Assembly (NCBI GenBank): GCA_029783825.1
Contig: JAREIK010003088.1
Coordinates: 2,073,669-2,137,668, forward strand
Direction of reading: 5' to 3'
Length of the DNA stretch: 64,000 bases
From: Sapria himalayana
Lineage: Eukaryota; Streptophyta; Magnoliopsida; Malpighiales; Rafflesiaceae
A program made the position numbers and the translations under genes. A model generated the notes under the pieces. The model made no database searches. It was not told the origin of the DNA and worked only from the letters and a program-made list of their open reading frames with translations. This document shows positions 1 to 12,076 of this stretch, piece after piece; the first letter of the stretch is position 1; each line of letters opens with the position of its first letter.

Positions 1-564
1 ACTTGGCGACCGTATCTTTTTGTCCATCTGTCAGCATATCACAGCTGTTCGACTGACTTGACAAGTGATTCACCTCATCGACATGGATAATTACATGTCG
101 GTTCATGAGATGGTGCTGTCTTCCACTATTGTTATTGTGAATGCTCCCAAAAGAACTACACTTTTTTTTGTTGTTGGCATAACCAGGGTTTCGGCCACAC
201 CATTTTCAGGAAAGGGGGAGAGATGTCATAAAATAGCATTTGAATACAATATCATATATATATATATATATATAAACATTAAAAATAACAAATAAAATAT
301 CATAACCCATCATATGTGGTCGGCATACATAATTTTTATGTGTTTGAATGAATTAAACGAAATGAAATTCTCATCATACTCTCATTGTGTGCTTAATATG
401 AAGTTCTAGGTTTGTTAATTTGAAAATCAAATTGAAATCAAAAGAAATAAAGGCAAATTTGTTCACATTGAAAATCAAAACATTTTTAATAATGTCTTTG
501 CTTGTGTTGGATATTTGGGATTGTTAGGAGTTTGCTAGATAACGTTCTTCTGTTCTTGGACCAG
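1..564. other. upstream intron/intergenic DNA of the LysM kinase gene
   Basis: This stretch ends in the splice acceptor at 561-564 and should be the intron before the first visible kinase exon. It holds a short (TA)n run near 257-275. I could not recognise the membrane-helix exon that normally precedes this one. Confidence 0.5.
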
Positions 565-1980
565 GCTCAATTTCTCCCAATTCGCTACAACTTGCGCGCA
601 TAAATATAGATAGATCGGTTGAATTCTCATATCAAGAACTTTCCGATGCGACTGATGGGTTCAGCTTGGCAAACAAGATTGGCGAAGGTGGCTATGGGTC
701 TGTGTACTATGCTGAACTAAGAGGCGAGGTTTGCTCCTTGATACCCCCTGTCACTTTCTGATAATTGGAGACTGGGTTTTATAACCGTGAACACTCACTC
801 AGCTTGCCAACATGAAACCAAGCCTTTTGCAACTTACGGTTTGTGGTGGCTGAAATTTGACTTGAAAAACTAGTGTGGTACTATTGGCTGCCATGTGGGT
901 TGTCTTGTGCAAAACCACAAGTCTTCATGTACAAGATCACGTGTAACTTGTATCATACTTGGCTAAGCCTTCTGTGACAAGATTTTGTCTAGAGAAAAAA
1001 AAAAAAAAGAACAATTAAATGGTAACATGTTTGCCCCATTGCTATCACCGTCACTACCAAATATCACCCTAAACACTATTGATCAAAACACCAACACATT
1101 TTCATTTTTGGTAAAAAAGTATATTTTTTATATATCAAGCATTTATATAGAGGTGTCAACCGGGCCGGCCCGGCACGGAAATTTTCCGTGCCTGGGCTCG
1201 TGCCGTGCCGTGCCGAGGCCAACCGGGCCTCGTGCCGTGCCGTGTCGAGGCCAACCGAGCCTCGTGCCTTGCCTGACCTGGCACGGTACCGTGGCCCGTT
1301 GGTACGATATCTTGCTTAAATCAATTTTTTTTGAAAAAATTAGTGTTACGGTAGCTCAGAAACCCTACTTTTTTTTTAAATTAGGGGTTTGGGCGGGCCG
1401 AAATCCTAATTTATTTTGTAAATTTGAGTTTCGGGAGCGTGAATTCCAAATTTTTTTTTAATTTAGGGTTTTGGGTGCGCCGAAACTCTAATTTTTATTA
1501 ATTTAGGGTTCGGCCTCATCGGGCCGAACCTGGAAGATCGTGCCGCGGACCCGTGCCGGGCTAGGCACGGCACGGTATAGTAACCGTGACGTGCCTGGCC
1601 AGGAACGAAAACACGGCTGGCCTGAAAAAAACGTGCCGGGCCGGCCCGGCACGTGCCGTTTGACACCTTTATATTTATACTAAATTTCGTTGCAGAGTAA
1701 TAATTACCTTTTGCTAAAAATTAAATGAAAAATCACATAAACACCCATAGAAAAATTTATCAATCTCTGCATAAGTTTGGAATGTGGATTAGAGGCACCC
1801 ATATATAATGAGATAATCGGATTGGAGCAACTTACATGCTGGATGTTAATATTAATAATGCAATAATGTAAAAATAAAAAAAATAAAATAATAATACATG
1901 TTGTAAACTACTACACTCTCTCTCAAGATGGTACGACTTATTGAAGACTCTAATGAAATTGATTGCTAGCTACTTTGCTT

Positions 1981-2013
<33 letters not shown>

Positions 2014-4574
2014 TATAATAATGATGCTATAATGAATCTTCTTTCTAAAGAATAAGAATTTCATCTTTATGTCTCACTGTATGATTGTTAACATAAAATA
2101 AATAAAATAAGTGAATTTTTGTTCTTAAGTAGGTGCTGAATCTATTATATTTAACAGGTAACTGCCGCAATCATCCAAACTATGTATATGTACTTTATCT
2201 CAAAAAATATTCTTTGTTTCTTAGTGCATATTTATGCCTCAATGTGTAAGGAGTTATATCTGAGAGGATGTATTAATGAAGATCTAAGAAATGATTAATT
2301 ATATTAACTATATAATCTATAATTTTTTTGTAAGTAATAAAGTTAATTGGATTCATATCACATATCAAATAAGAAATTAATATCTTTATCATTAAAAATA
2401 TATGTTGGAGCACAATCCAAAAGTTACATCTCTATGTGAGTATCAGTCACTTATCCTCTCTATAATAAAATAATCTTTTTGCTCGAGTGGGTTATTTCTA
2501 TCTAAATAAAATATGTGGGTCTTTCAACTTATTATCTTTCATGATTAGAATATTATTCACGTACAAAATGTGTAAATTTATTATTTTATTATAACTTTTC
2601 TAAAAAAATAAAGAAAATTTCACAACACACCTAAGTAGTCAGGCTCTCTGTGACTGTCTGTGTGAAAACCTTGTAAACATGGCTTTCCTTAAAATATATT
2701 TTATAGTTTAGAAATTACTTTCAACTGTTTTATGTCATACAATATATTTTATAATTTATAAATTACTTTAAATTGTGCTGCTTGAAATTTATTTTGGTGT
2801 TTCATATGCATATTATCCTCAAAGTCAATGAATAGATATAGTAATCATGTCTAACTAATGTATTTTTTATCTATGAGATATTATTAGTGATGTAACAAAT
2901 TATGTGATAATTATTTTGGCTATTAGAAAAAAAATTTCTTGATAACAATATTTTTGCGACTTCCTTCGCCCAAATCCTATTTTAGGGTAATCTACTCTCT
3001 CATATAAACATTTCTAAATAGTAGATACCTACTTGTAATTAATAATAATTTTTTTTGAATGTCATGATATTAATTTTGAAGTTTTATTGGAAACATTAGT
3101 ATTTTAATATTATCAAAAAATTAGTAAAAGAAATAAAATAAAGAATAATACATAAATATTATAAATTTTATGAAATTGAGTATTGAGCATAACTCAATTA
3201 TTTTTTTCCTGATGATGATCAAAAGGTCAAGATCAGAGAAGCTAATTTCTGGATTATCAAACTCTTTGGTAGATTCATCTCTTGCTTGAGTAGCATGCGT
3301 GCCCCTTTTTCCTAGTATGGTAAAAAATAAAAAGTATTTGTATTATCTTTGAGTACTAGATTTTTCAAGAAATATATACTTCATGGCTTTATTTAAGCGT
3401 TCTTTTATTTTCTTATAAAGAGAAATTATGAATAAAATTAATACTCATAAATACTCTCTGAGGTAGATTCGAATGGAAATATTATTTTTATAGTTGGGAA
3501 TGTTAAATGGAGATGTTGTGGGATACGAAATTGAATATTAAAGTTTAAAATAAATGAATTTGGGAAATATTATTTTCCATTATTCCTGCAACTTTTTTAT
3601 TTTTTTTTTTTTTTGCGTTGCTTGTCAATACTTAGCATTGTTTTCATTATGCTTGCAAGAACTCTCTTCTGCCCCTTACTCCGGGCGTAATTCATTTCGT
3701 ACTTGTTCCCGTAGAAAACAGCGATCAAGAGGATGGACATGCGGTTCTCAAAGGAATTCGTTGCTGAGCTTCAGGTTCTAACACATGTTCATCATGTGAA
3801 CCTGGTAACTCTCACCTCCACTCCATCATACGAATATTGGTTAAGCGTAAGCTTGCGTGGCCGGCCCAGGGGCCTTTTCGTCGCATGGAAAATTTATGTT
3901 CCACTCGACCTCGCTTTGTTGCCGAGCCGCGACACAGATGCTTTATTTAGAATAATTTTTGGAGTAAATTTATGTGTTGTTTGGGACTTCTTCCCACTTT
4001 GCCCCTTCGCTCATCTTATGCATTACGTGTGGATGCTGCGTGTGCTATTTCGTTGTAGGTCAGTTTAATCGGATATTGTGTGGAGGGTTTTCTTTTCCTG
4101 GTTTACGAGTTTATTGAGAACGGAAACTTGAGCTACCACTTGCGGGGGTCTGGTGAGAATGCACGTGCACGTGCTGATCTTCTGCGAGGCTGGCGGTGAA
4201 TTATTGTGATCTGGATGGCTCTGTTCTTGGTTTCAGGGCCGGACCCTTTGCCATGGTCCACTCGAGTGCAAATCGCTATCGAATCCGCTCGGGGTCTCGA
4301 GTATATTCACGAGCACACTGTTCCTGTTTATATACACCGAGATATTAAATCTGCAAATATATTGATCGACAAGGACTTCCATGCCAAGGTGCGTGTCGTT
4401 GTTCCCCCGGTGAGTGCCATCCACGTCGATGCTGATTCATGCCGGTGCTGTGGTGTTTCCAACGCAGGTTGCTGATTTTGGCTTGACGAAGCTCGTCGAG
4501 GTAGGCGGGGTGGCTCTTCCCTCCCGCCTAGTTGGGACATTCGGATATATGCCACCAGAGTGAGACACGAGCTT

Positions 4575-4611
<37 letters not shown>

Positions 4612-6912
4612 GAATATGTGAATTGAAATAATAAATACTTATAATTAAAAATAAACCATCTATCTTGTAATTTTTTATTTTTTTATTTTTATTTCATGTA
4701 TTTTGGAGAGTCGTGTTTAGTGTTTTCACCTATTAATTACATGTTGAGGTGATTTTTATTTCAACTTGTTAATATGATATAAGTATAACCAGTTATAAAA
4801 ATTTCTGATATATTCACCGATATGTCTCTGAAATAACTCTAAATTCTAAGTATCGATATATCGGTCAAGAATGATATATCTATCTTTGATTTGTGCTCAT
4901 ATGTAAATACGCACCGATATATCTTCGATATATCCAATATATCTTTAAAATTTAAGTAACGATATATCTGTAGAAATTGACATTTTTATCCTTGGGTATA
5001 ACAGCAAAAAAAAGAGAAAAATATAGTGGTCCCAGATCACTCTTTCTTCTTGTCGGGACGATGGTCGTTGTTATAGGATCGATTCCCAATGCCGACAATA
5101 GCCCTTTGAGTTTTTTATCCTCGTTAAAGGTAAGATATTTTTCCTAATAATTCTTAAGTGTTGGATGTGGTTGGAGGCCAAACCACTTAAGATTTCACAA
5201 TGGTTGGGAGGGGAGAGAGAGAGAGAGAGAGAGAGAGAGGAGGAATGAGAGAGAATAGGAGAGAAGAAAATAAATAAATCAAATGACACGCAACCTAAAC
5301 ACCCTTTCACTTATGATACGTGTAGTTTAACTAGTGGGGATGCCGAAAAATTGATCATATTATGTCACTGAGCAATTTAATTTATACGAGGCAGATTGAG
5401 AAACATTAGAGAGATGTTTTGCTTGTTTATTAGTTATAACTGAGACAAAAATATGAGAACTCAATTCAGTGCACACACAGCGAAAAGATGGATCATATTA
5501 GGGATAATTATTTGGAGTTATTTTAAGGAGGAAGCCTAGAGCATTACAAATAGTTAAGGAGGATAGTCTGACTAGTATATTCTAGTTGGTCAGTAGTAGT
5601 AGTAGATTTTTTTTAGTCTCTAGGTATTCTAACTCTTATGTTTTTTTTCTACTTCAGACTCTTGAATTATCAACTAAGGAGTTATTACTTATATTACAAC
5701 TACCAATCCATTTGTTCATCATCTTTTTTTTTTTTTTTTTGAGAAATATGATATCAAATGACAAGTCATCAAATGTTATTAGTTGTTCATCTCTTCCTCA
5801 TATTTTATTTATTCTCATATTTATCTCTTGTGAGTTGTTATTCTAGCAACTCAGTGTTCATTATTTTTTATCTTTAATCAATTATTTCTATTTGTTAGTA
5901 GAATTATAAGACTTCGAGCAAGATTTTATTTGTGATTGAGCAAAATAGATATCTCACTAGATAATCAAGTATGATTGATTAACTTCTTAGTCACTTATAA
6001 TCCTAGCTAAGATGATAATATTATATCTTACTTAGTGTTGAGAATTTTCAGTGATAAAAATTTTTGATTATCCACCGATATATCTCTAAAATATTCATAA
6101 ATTCTAAGTATCAATTTATCTGTCAAGAACGATATAATTAGCATTGATTTGTACTTATATGTAAATACACACCGATATATCTTTCATATATCTAATATAT
6201 CCTTGAGAGCATACTAGAGTATTGTCGGTAAGGACCCATCCTCCTCTAGTGTTGTTTCTCCCCCCGCCCACTAGATTATTGTCGGTAAGGATTACCATCC
6301 TATGTTATATATCCAAACATACGAGGACATAGTAGAGACTTATATGGTATCTTGCTAATGGGAGATGGTGAGTTGAGAGTTATGAGATACTGATGATCTA
6401 CTCCATGATGCCGTCTCATCACATATGAGGGTTTTAGTTGAAGTTGATACACTCGCAACAATTAGTTTGTCGAGTTCTCTTTCAACAAATATTCTGATTG
6501 ATCAAGATTTAATTTTTTTGTCAGATGCGACTCAAGTTGATTCTATTGCTTTCATGAAAATTATAGAAAAGATTAATTATATAATTATTGCCAAATCATG
6601 TGTTAATTACGTGATCGTTATAATTACTTTTTTTTTTTTTTAGGTTTTTCTCTGTAGATTCATATGCACATATCTTTTTTGCATACTGAGATATGTGAAG
6701 AAATCTGTAAGGCTTAGAATCTCTTTCAGTGTGTCTGATAGTTCTAGCACACATACAAGTAGCTGAATATTCAAATTTAAGTTGGGTACCAGCTTATGCC
6801 GAGAGATCTATTATAAGTTTATCTACATTTTTGTACCAACTTTTCATGAATTTTGGTAATAATATAAAAAAATATGCAGGATTCACAATATATATATGCA
6901 TGTATGTGCGCA

Positions 6913-6944
<32 letters not shown>

Positions 6945-7691
6945 GTGATGTTTGGTGCATATAAATGAGCAGCTAAAAAGAGGTTTGGTCCTGTTCAGAT
7001 ATGCTCAATATGGTGATGTTTCTCCGAAAGTAGATGTGTATGCATTTGGAGTTGTCCTTTACGAACTCATTTCAGCCAAGGATGCCATTGTCAAGGCAAA
7101 CACAGATGCTTCAGAAGCGAAGGGTCTTGTTGCTTTGGTCAGTTTTTTGCATTCTCATCTTCCTGTTCGTGTTATTTTCACACAGCTTCCTTCGAGCTGG
7201 CCTAAAATTACATAATAGAGCTTACTGGTATCAATTATCAGAACATCAGTAATGGTCTGGGTTTCGACTGTCGGGCGCTGTGCTGTGCGTTATTTCTCAG
7301 AGGCAAAAAAACTCCATTGGAACAGGAACAGAGCTAGGCCCATCCCCGGACTGTCGGACACGACAACTTATTTGTTGTTTCTCTTGGGTTTTACAGTTTG
7401 AAGGTGCACTTAATGAAGCCAATCCAAGCGAAGGGATTCGAAAGTTGGTCGATCCAAAGATGAAAGATAGGTTTCCCGTGGATTCCGTCCTCAAGGTATT
7501 TATGATGCGAGAAATCAAGAAGAAACGCCGGGAGGAGTGTTCTTCTTCTAAATCGAAACATGGTTTTTTTTTTTTTTTTCTTTGCTTGGGTGCAGATGGC
7601 GCAGCTTGCTAGGGAATGTACCTTGGAAAGGCCCCAATCACGCCCCACAATGAGATATGTTGTCGTAGCGTTGACGCCACTTTCTTCGTAG
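565..7691 (+). CDS. CERK1-like: CERK1/LYK-type LysM receptor-like kinase, 3' part (kinase domain, 8 exons)
   Basis: This is the intracellular half of a plasma-membrane LysM receptor kinase of the CERK1/LYK family, which signals perception of chitin or symbiotic N-acetylglucosamine oligomers. Exons: 565-728, 3715-3804, 4059-4152, 4237-4388, 4468-4559, 6999-7137, 7397-7495, 7596-7691. All have GT/AG borders and phases that join in frame. In order I read [20 protein letters not shown], the glycine loop [12 protein letters not shown], the ATP-binding Lys in TAIKRM, an alpha-C Glu in EFVAELQVL, catalytic [11 protein letters not shown] in VADFGLTKL, the activation segment [15 protein letters not shown], and [19 protein letters not shown]. 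All key kinase residues are present, so it could be active. The LysM domains, membrane helix and promoter lie left of the window. Odd: the last exon stops at ALTPLSS with TAG, about 20 residues short of the usual family tail. The fifth intron in view is 2.4 kb and the first 3.0 kb, both with repeats. The family call is firm; orthology to CERK1 itself is less certain. Confidence 0.9.
1148..1671. mobile_element. GC-rich hAT-like MITE in intron of the LysM kinase gene
   Basis: This is a 524-bp non-autonomous element. Its ends are imperfect inverted repeats: TAGAGGTGTCAAC on the left and the complement of TAAAGGTGTCAAAC on the right. An 8-bp target duplication flanks it, CATTTATA at 1140-1147 and TATTTATA at 1672-1679, with one mismatch. 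An 8-bp duplication is typical of hAT transposases. The interior is built of GGCCGGCCCGGCACG-like blocks and has no transposase. The two ORFs that cross it are products of its composition. A second member with a perfect duplication sits at 54628-55088. Confidence 0.8.
2400..3330. repeat. degraded dispersed repeat in the first visible kinase intron
   Basis: Several short strings in this AT-rich intron recur inside block Y: a GGAGCACAATC start, CTTATCCTCTCT followed by ATAATAAA, a CAACACAC tract, and AAAGGTCAAGATCAGAG-like DNA near 3220. The matching pieces are near 16470-16840 and 48690-49530. No coding sequence is visible. It looks like an old transposon copy; the family is not recognised. 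Confidence 0.45.
4578..4608. repeat. (TC)n microsatellite
   Basis: About 15 TC units, starting shortly after the splice donor at 4560 in the 2.4-kb kinase intron. Confidence 0.95.
4795..4985. repeat. left member of a direct repeat pair (CCGATATATC-rich)
   Basis: An AT-rich segment dense in the string GATATATC, including CACCGATATATCTTCGATAT. It matches 6058-6215 in the same orientation, with several indels and substitutions. Both lie in one intron of the LysM kinase gene, about 1.1 kb apart. They could be the ends of an old LTR-type insertion or two dispersed copies. Confidence 0.55.
5212..5239. repeat. (GA)n microsatellite
   Basis: A GA dinucleotide run between the two direct repeats in the kinase intron. 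Confidence 0.95.
6058..6215. repeat. right member of a direct repeat pair (CCGATATATC-rich)
   Basis: A same-orientation match to 4795-4985, sharing ATTCTAAGTATC, CTGTCAAGAACGATAT-like and ATGTAAATACACACCGATAT strings. The DNA from here to the acceptor at 6998 has no coding content apart from a (TG)n run at 6917-6944. Confidence 0.55.
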
Positions 7692-8265
7692 GCAGGAAAC
7701 TGTGACGCCCGGTTTGGCCTGGTCGCCAAAACAAACAAATGGATACGTTTTTCAATTTGAAATTGATTTTTCATAAGATCGCCGAGAGCGAAAGATACTG
7801 GTAAGTCTTGTTGTGCTGTTCTATCGCGAGGAGATGAAGAAAAAATTAGCCGTGCCATCCGAGCAAAGGTTGCAGAACGAAGGAAAAATTACGAGGGAGC
7901 TCCCGGCGAGAGATCGTAACGTGCTGCCGGCAGCCCCTCCAAGGTTGTGACTTGGAGTTCTTCGTGAGCTCCCGCGAGCTCATGATGAGCTCGTAGTAGC
8001 TCGCCGCAGCTCGTGACGACGACGAAATCGTCGCAGGTTACGAGCTTGTGTTGTGCCGGAGCTCCTGGCTAGTTCTTCCTAGCGGTTACTTTGGGTAAAG
8101 TTTGATTTTAAGGTATTTTATATAATTTGGCCATTAGAGGAATTGTTTTTTAAACTACCTTTTAAGTATTGCCAGCTTCAAGTTTCCAACAGTTGTTACT
8201 GCCTTCAATCAAACTTTTTTTTTTTTTTTTTTTTGTTGAGCGAATGATGCAAATTACAGCAAAAA
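7692..8265. other. GC-rich pocket downstream of the kinase stop; possible LTR remnant
   Basis: Non-coding. It is much richer in GC than its surroundings up to about 8090, with repeated GAGCTC motifs (7960-8020). It contains TGTGACGCCCGG near 7710, which resembles the usual start of plant Ty3-type LTRs, but no matching end was found. A poly-T run follows near 8215-8234. It may also contain the 3' UTR of the kinase gene. Confidence 0.3.
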
Positions 8266-9296
8266 TTGTGCGACCAGCATGTTTTTGAAAAAAAAGTCTT
8301 TTCATCACAAATTTTAGTTATTTTGTTAAAATTATCTACTTAAAAATGAAATGGTTGCTGAAATGGCTGCGGCTGCAAGATGAGTTTTTTTTTTTTATTT
8401 TATTTTATAGTTTTTATTTATTTTTTTTGTGATAAAAGTATTGGTGTAATGAGGAATCAGTTATTAATATTTTTTCATTTCGTGTTCTAAATAAAAAAAA
8501 AACTATTTTTTCATTTGTTAAAATTATAGTTCATCAAACATTTATTGAATGCCATGTTAAAGCATTTATTAATGCTATAATTTTGATCTCACGTTCCTTT
8601 GTTCCCAATATTTTATTTATGCATTTATTAATTTGGCATTGAGTTTAAATGTTATGTTATATTATAAAAATAAAACCCACGATAATAAATAGAAAATAAA
8701 GGTGTAATCCTAACATGATAAACTAAATAATATAATAAAAAATTATCAAGCTAAAATAAAATTGAGATTATGATATATTTCAAGGAGAGAAATATTATTT
8801 TATAGCATAAAAAGTTAGAAATCTCAAATGTATTTTCAATGTTGGCATAGTGATGTTTAACTTATCCTTATTAATGTTACATTCTCTCACTTGTCTATGT
8901 TTGCTTACAATAATTTTAGGAATAATATATCATGCTAATTCAATATAAACTAGTTTCTTGAATGATATTATAATAAAGACAGTAAAATATATTATTAAAC
9001 TCTTGTAAATAACAAAAGTATTTATTAAAATATATTTATAAAATTATCGAAAATCTTAGGAAAACATATTGCTAGATAATACTTTTTAGTAATTAAATTT
9101 CTATAATTTTTTATAAGATTATATAGTTTCTTGATCATAATCAAAATTTTTCAAATTATATTTGGGTCACTTATAATATATTTTGTAATTAATATTTATA
9201 TAAAAATAAACCTATAAATAATTTTGAATAAAATAATTTCAAAGGTTACTTATGAATTAAAATAATTGTTAGATTTTCTTATTTTATTTTAGTTTA
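8266..9296. repeat. repeat block X, copy 1 (pairs with 52727-53738)
   Basis: About 1.03 kb that matches 52727-53738 in the same orientation almost base for base, from TTGTGCGACCAGCATG to TATTTTAGTTTA. It is non-coding. Its second half (about 8930-9260) is a diverged monomer of the satellite that fills 55797-64000, with shared strings such as AATATTTATATAAAAATAAAC. Confidence 0.85.
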
Positions 9297-9712
9297 ATAA
9301 TTTATTTTTAATTTATGTAAATACATTAATAATTTATTATTTATTTATAATATTCATAATAATTATATATAATATAAATTCAATATAAACAATTTTTATT
9401 GATAGATATTCTAATAATTATCAAAAAAATAAATTAAAAATTTATAATGAATAAGATTCATATTACTTAAAATATAATATGAAAACCTATTTTATTCAAA
9501 AGCAAAGGAAAATAAATTACTAAATGATAATCATTTGTTTTGAAATTTTTTTATCTCTTAAAAAGTTTATCTATATTTTTTTTGATGAAAAATAATTTAT
9601 ATAAATTATATATATCTAACTCATAATTTATTTTGTATTTAATATTTATATAAAAATAAACAAATAACTAATTAAAATGAATATTATAAATTATAATGGA
9701 AAAAAACTTTTG
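9297..9712. repeat. isolated satellite monomer fragment
   Basis: The segment from AATATAAATTCAATATAAAC near 9370 to about 9700 follows the right-hand satellite closely. It is nearest to the monomer at about 61900-62230, including the rare strings CAGATTCATATTACTT-like and AATATAATATGAAAACCT. It belongs to the same family, 46 kb away from the main array. Confidence 0.7.
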
Positions 9713-10796
9713 AAGAAGAGGATTAACGGAGGAACCTAATGTGGTGAATACTACAATATTAAATGGTGGTGGGCCATGAAGTGGTATATTAGCAGTAGAC
9801 CCTACCTGGTTTCTAGGCTTCCATGTTTGAGGTTGGTGTTACAATTAATTATAGTTTATTAACTTATGATATTGAGCTTTCGAGTGACCTTTATGCTGAC
9901 AAAACCATGTTTATTATATATAATTTTTGTGTAAGTCCCATTCTAATTATTTAAGGGCAACTTATAAGGTATTGACAATATGAGAGTACTAGAGAAGCTA
10001 GTTCAATGATAATATTCATGCAGAATTAATGGTGCCAAGTGGGCTGTGCTGGGGTATTACATAGTTTTTAGCATGAGTAATGTCATGCCAACTTAACCCT
10101 AAAATGGGTAGCCCGACACGGTCAATTGGCTTGTTTTTTGTCTGGGTCATGCCATGCCACACCTACTATGCTGGGAATCTGGCTCGGCATGGCTCAAACT
10201 GTGCTGCATGCTGACACGAGTTTGGCCCAGGCACTTCTCTTAATCGGGCTATGCCATGCCAAACACATGAATCACGTAATGCCTCGCGTAGTTCCCAAAT
10301 CACCCGGCTCCATTGAGAGCTCAATGAATAACTATCCCAAGCCACTTGTCTTCCATGATAGAAGGTCTGTGTTACTATTAAATTATGGTCTACCTCTGTA
10401 TTCTGACGGCAATCATGATCATAATGACGATTATGACCTTGATTAATAAAACACAGCTTGCAACTAAGATATTTTTTTTACTTTATTATCGAAGGGTATA
10501 TTTGGTATTTTCAAATAAATTATACTCAAGATTAATTATCATAATCTTGCTCACTATTTAGGGTAATTATTTTTTATTCGTATCCTATTGGACAAGTATA
10601 TATATATCCTAATCTATCCTAATTAAAAATTTGTTCATTAAATATATCGAGTTTACTATTTTGAGAAATAGTAATTTAATCATTTTTTTGTTATATAATT
10701 TTTTAAATAAAAATCTGTCGGCCTCGGAACCCTAATAAATGGATCACTCGGTTTCATTTGAACGAAAAAAATCGATGTTAGGTTAGGCTGCGAGAA
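9713..10796. other. intergenic DNA with a decayed GC-rich hAT-like piece
   Basis: About 10030-10300 contains CATGCCATGCC, GGCTCGGCATGGCTC and GGCACGG-like strings in the style of the hAT-like elements elsewhere in the window, but no ends or target duplication can be placed. The rest is AT-rich; the last 100 bases form the leader of the ATG5 exon. Confidence 0.35.
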
Positions 10797-11020
10797 ATGG
10801 AGGCAATGAAGTACGTATGGGAAGGTGCGATTCCTCTTCAAGTTGACCTCCACGAGTCCGAAGTGACGGTCCTTCCACCGCCTCCTCCAGTCCACATCCT
10901 AGCGCCTCGCATAGGGTACCTGCCTCTTCTTCTTCCCTCGATAAAACTTTATTTGTCATCGGCGCTGCCTCCTGTACAGGGCGCTGTCTGGTTTGACTAC
11001 AACGGCTTGCCCTTAAATTG
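10797..11020 (+). pseudogene. ATG5: orphan first exon of autophagy protein ATG5
   Basis: The first 74 complete codons, starting at MEAMKYVWEGAIPLQVDLH, match the N-terminus of plant ATG5, the protein that conjugates to ATG12 and acts in phagophore expansion. Further matches are LAPRIGYLPLLLPSIK and VWFDYNGLPLN. The exon ends at AAT-TG followed by GTAATT, a good donor that splits a Trp codon, as expected before the family's W-YIP continuation. No later ATG5 exon is recognisable to the right; the SIL1-like gene starts 2.9 kb on, in the same strand. The ATG12-conjugated lysine and everything after the first part of the first ubiquitin-like domain are missing. The reading frame is intact. I read it as a captured or stranded gene fragment; an assembly break is the alternative. 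Confidence 0.8.
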
Positions 11021-12076
11021 GTAATTGTCGCAGATTTTTATTGCATCCAAGCTTAGGAACTTGCTAGAGGACTGTTACTTTTTTGTTTATTTTACTTTTC
11101 CACTCGACGATTGAAAAGCTACACAAATCTCATTGTCATTCTATTCCTTTCTTAATTGTTGCTCAAAATCTCTTGATGGAGAAATAAAAGTGAAATAAAA
11201 GGTAAAGTGGGAAGAGTGAAAATAATTACTCTTGTGTATTAGGAATAAAACAATATTATTCCCTAGTGTATTTGGAATTTGGTTGAGTTATATGTGTAAA
11301 CAATTGTATTTAATTTTTTGTCATAGTGTTCAAACAAAAAAAATCTTGCCGATAACTATTGAACAAGAATGAAGCACAAAAAAATCTTGCCGAAAGCTAT
11401 TTAAAAATTAGGAGTTGGCGTAGACGGATAGAGCCCTATAACTTTTTTGCATGTTATGATATTTATGCAAATATAATTTTTTTGATGATAAGTGCAAATA
11501 CATTGATGAGTCCAATAAACTGATAACTACAAATATGTTAATCTTAAGTATCAATACTTTGAAGCAACCCAAGCTCTCGAGTCTAGTCATGCATAAATAA
11601 GGAATACATAAAGCTTAAGTACATCATTAATATATAAAAATACATAAAGCCACAATATATCATATATGTTGAAATATTCAATACTGTTGGGCAATTGCGC
11701 TTCAACAGTTGTGATTTTAAGATACAGAAGAAGAAAAAATAATAAAAATAATAAATGATATATGCCCAATCCACAATTCAAGTATTAGATAATAAAAACA
11801 AAACAGAAACCATAATAAAAATGTATGAAATAATGTGGTTCTCTAGTCGCTCAGCATGACTAGCTACATTCACCAAAAAATGATTATGCGTTGCATATTA
11901 AACTAAAATCAGAAGTCTTACAGTATTTGCAACACAGAAATAGTCGCGATAAATAGTGCAGAGAGAGAGAGAGAGAAGCTGAACAGTTCTAGATCGTAAA
12001 AACAATAATCCAAAAAAATAAAATACAAAATATTTTATATTAAAAATTGTTCGGTTTATAACAAATATTTATAATT
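11021..12076. other. AT-rich non-coding DNA
   Basis: No gene, known element or missing ATG5 exon seen. A (GA)n run lies at about 11961-11976. Confidence 0.6.

Noticed and set aside
985..1666. 158-codon and 67-codon ORFs on both strands across the kinase intron
   Set aside because: Pro/Arg/Ala-rich translations of the GC-rich hAT-like MITE, not a gene.
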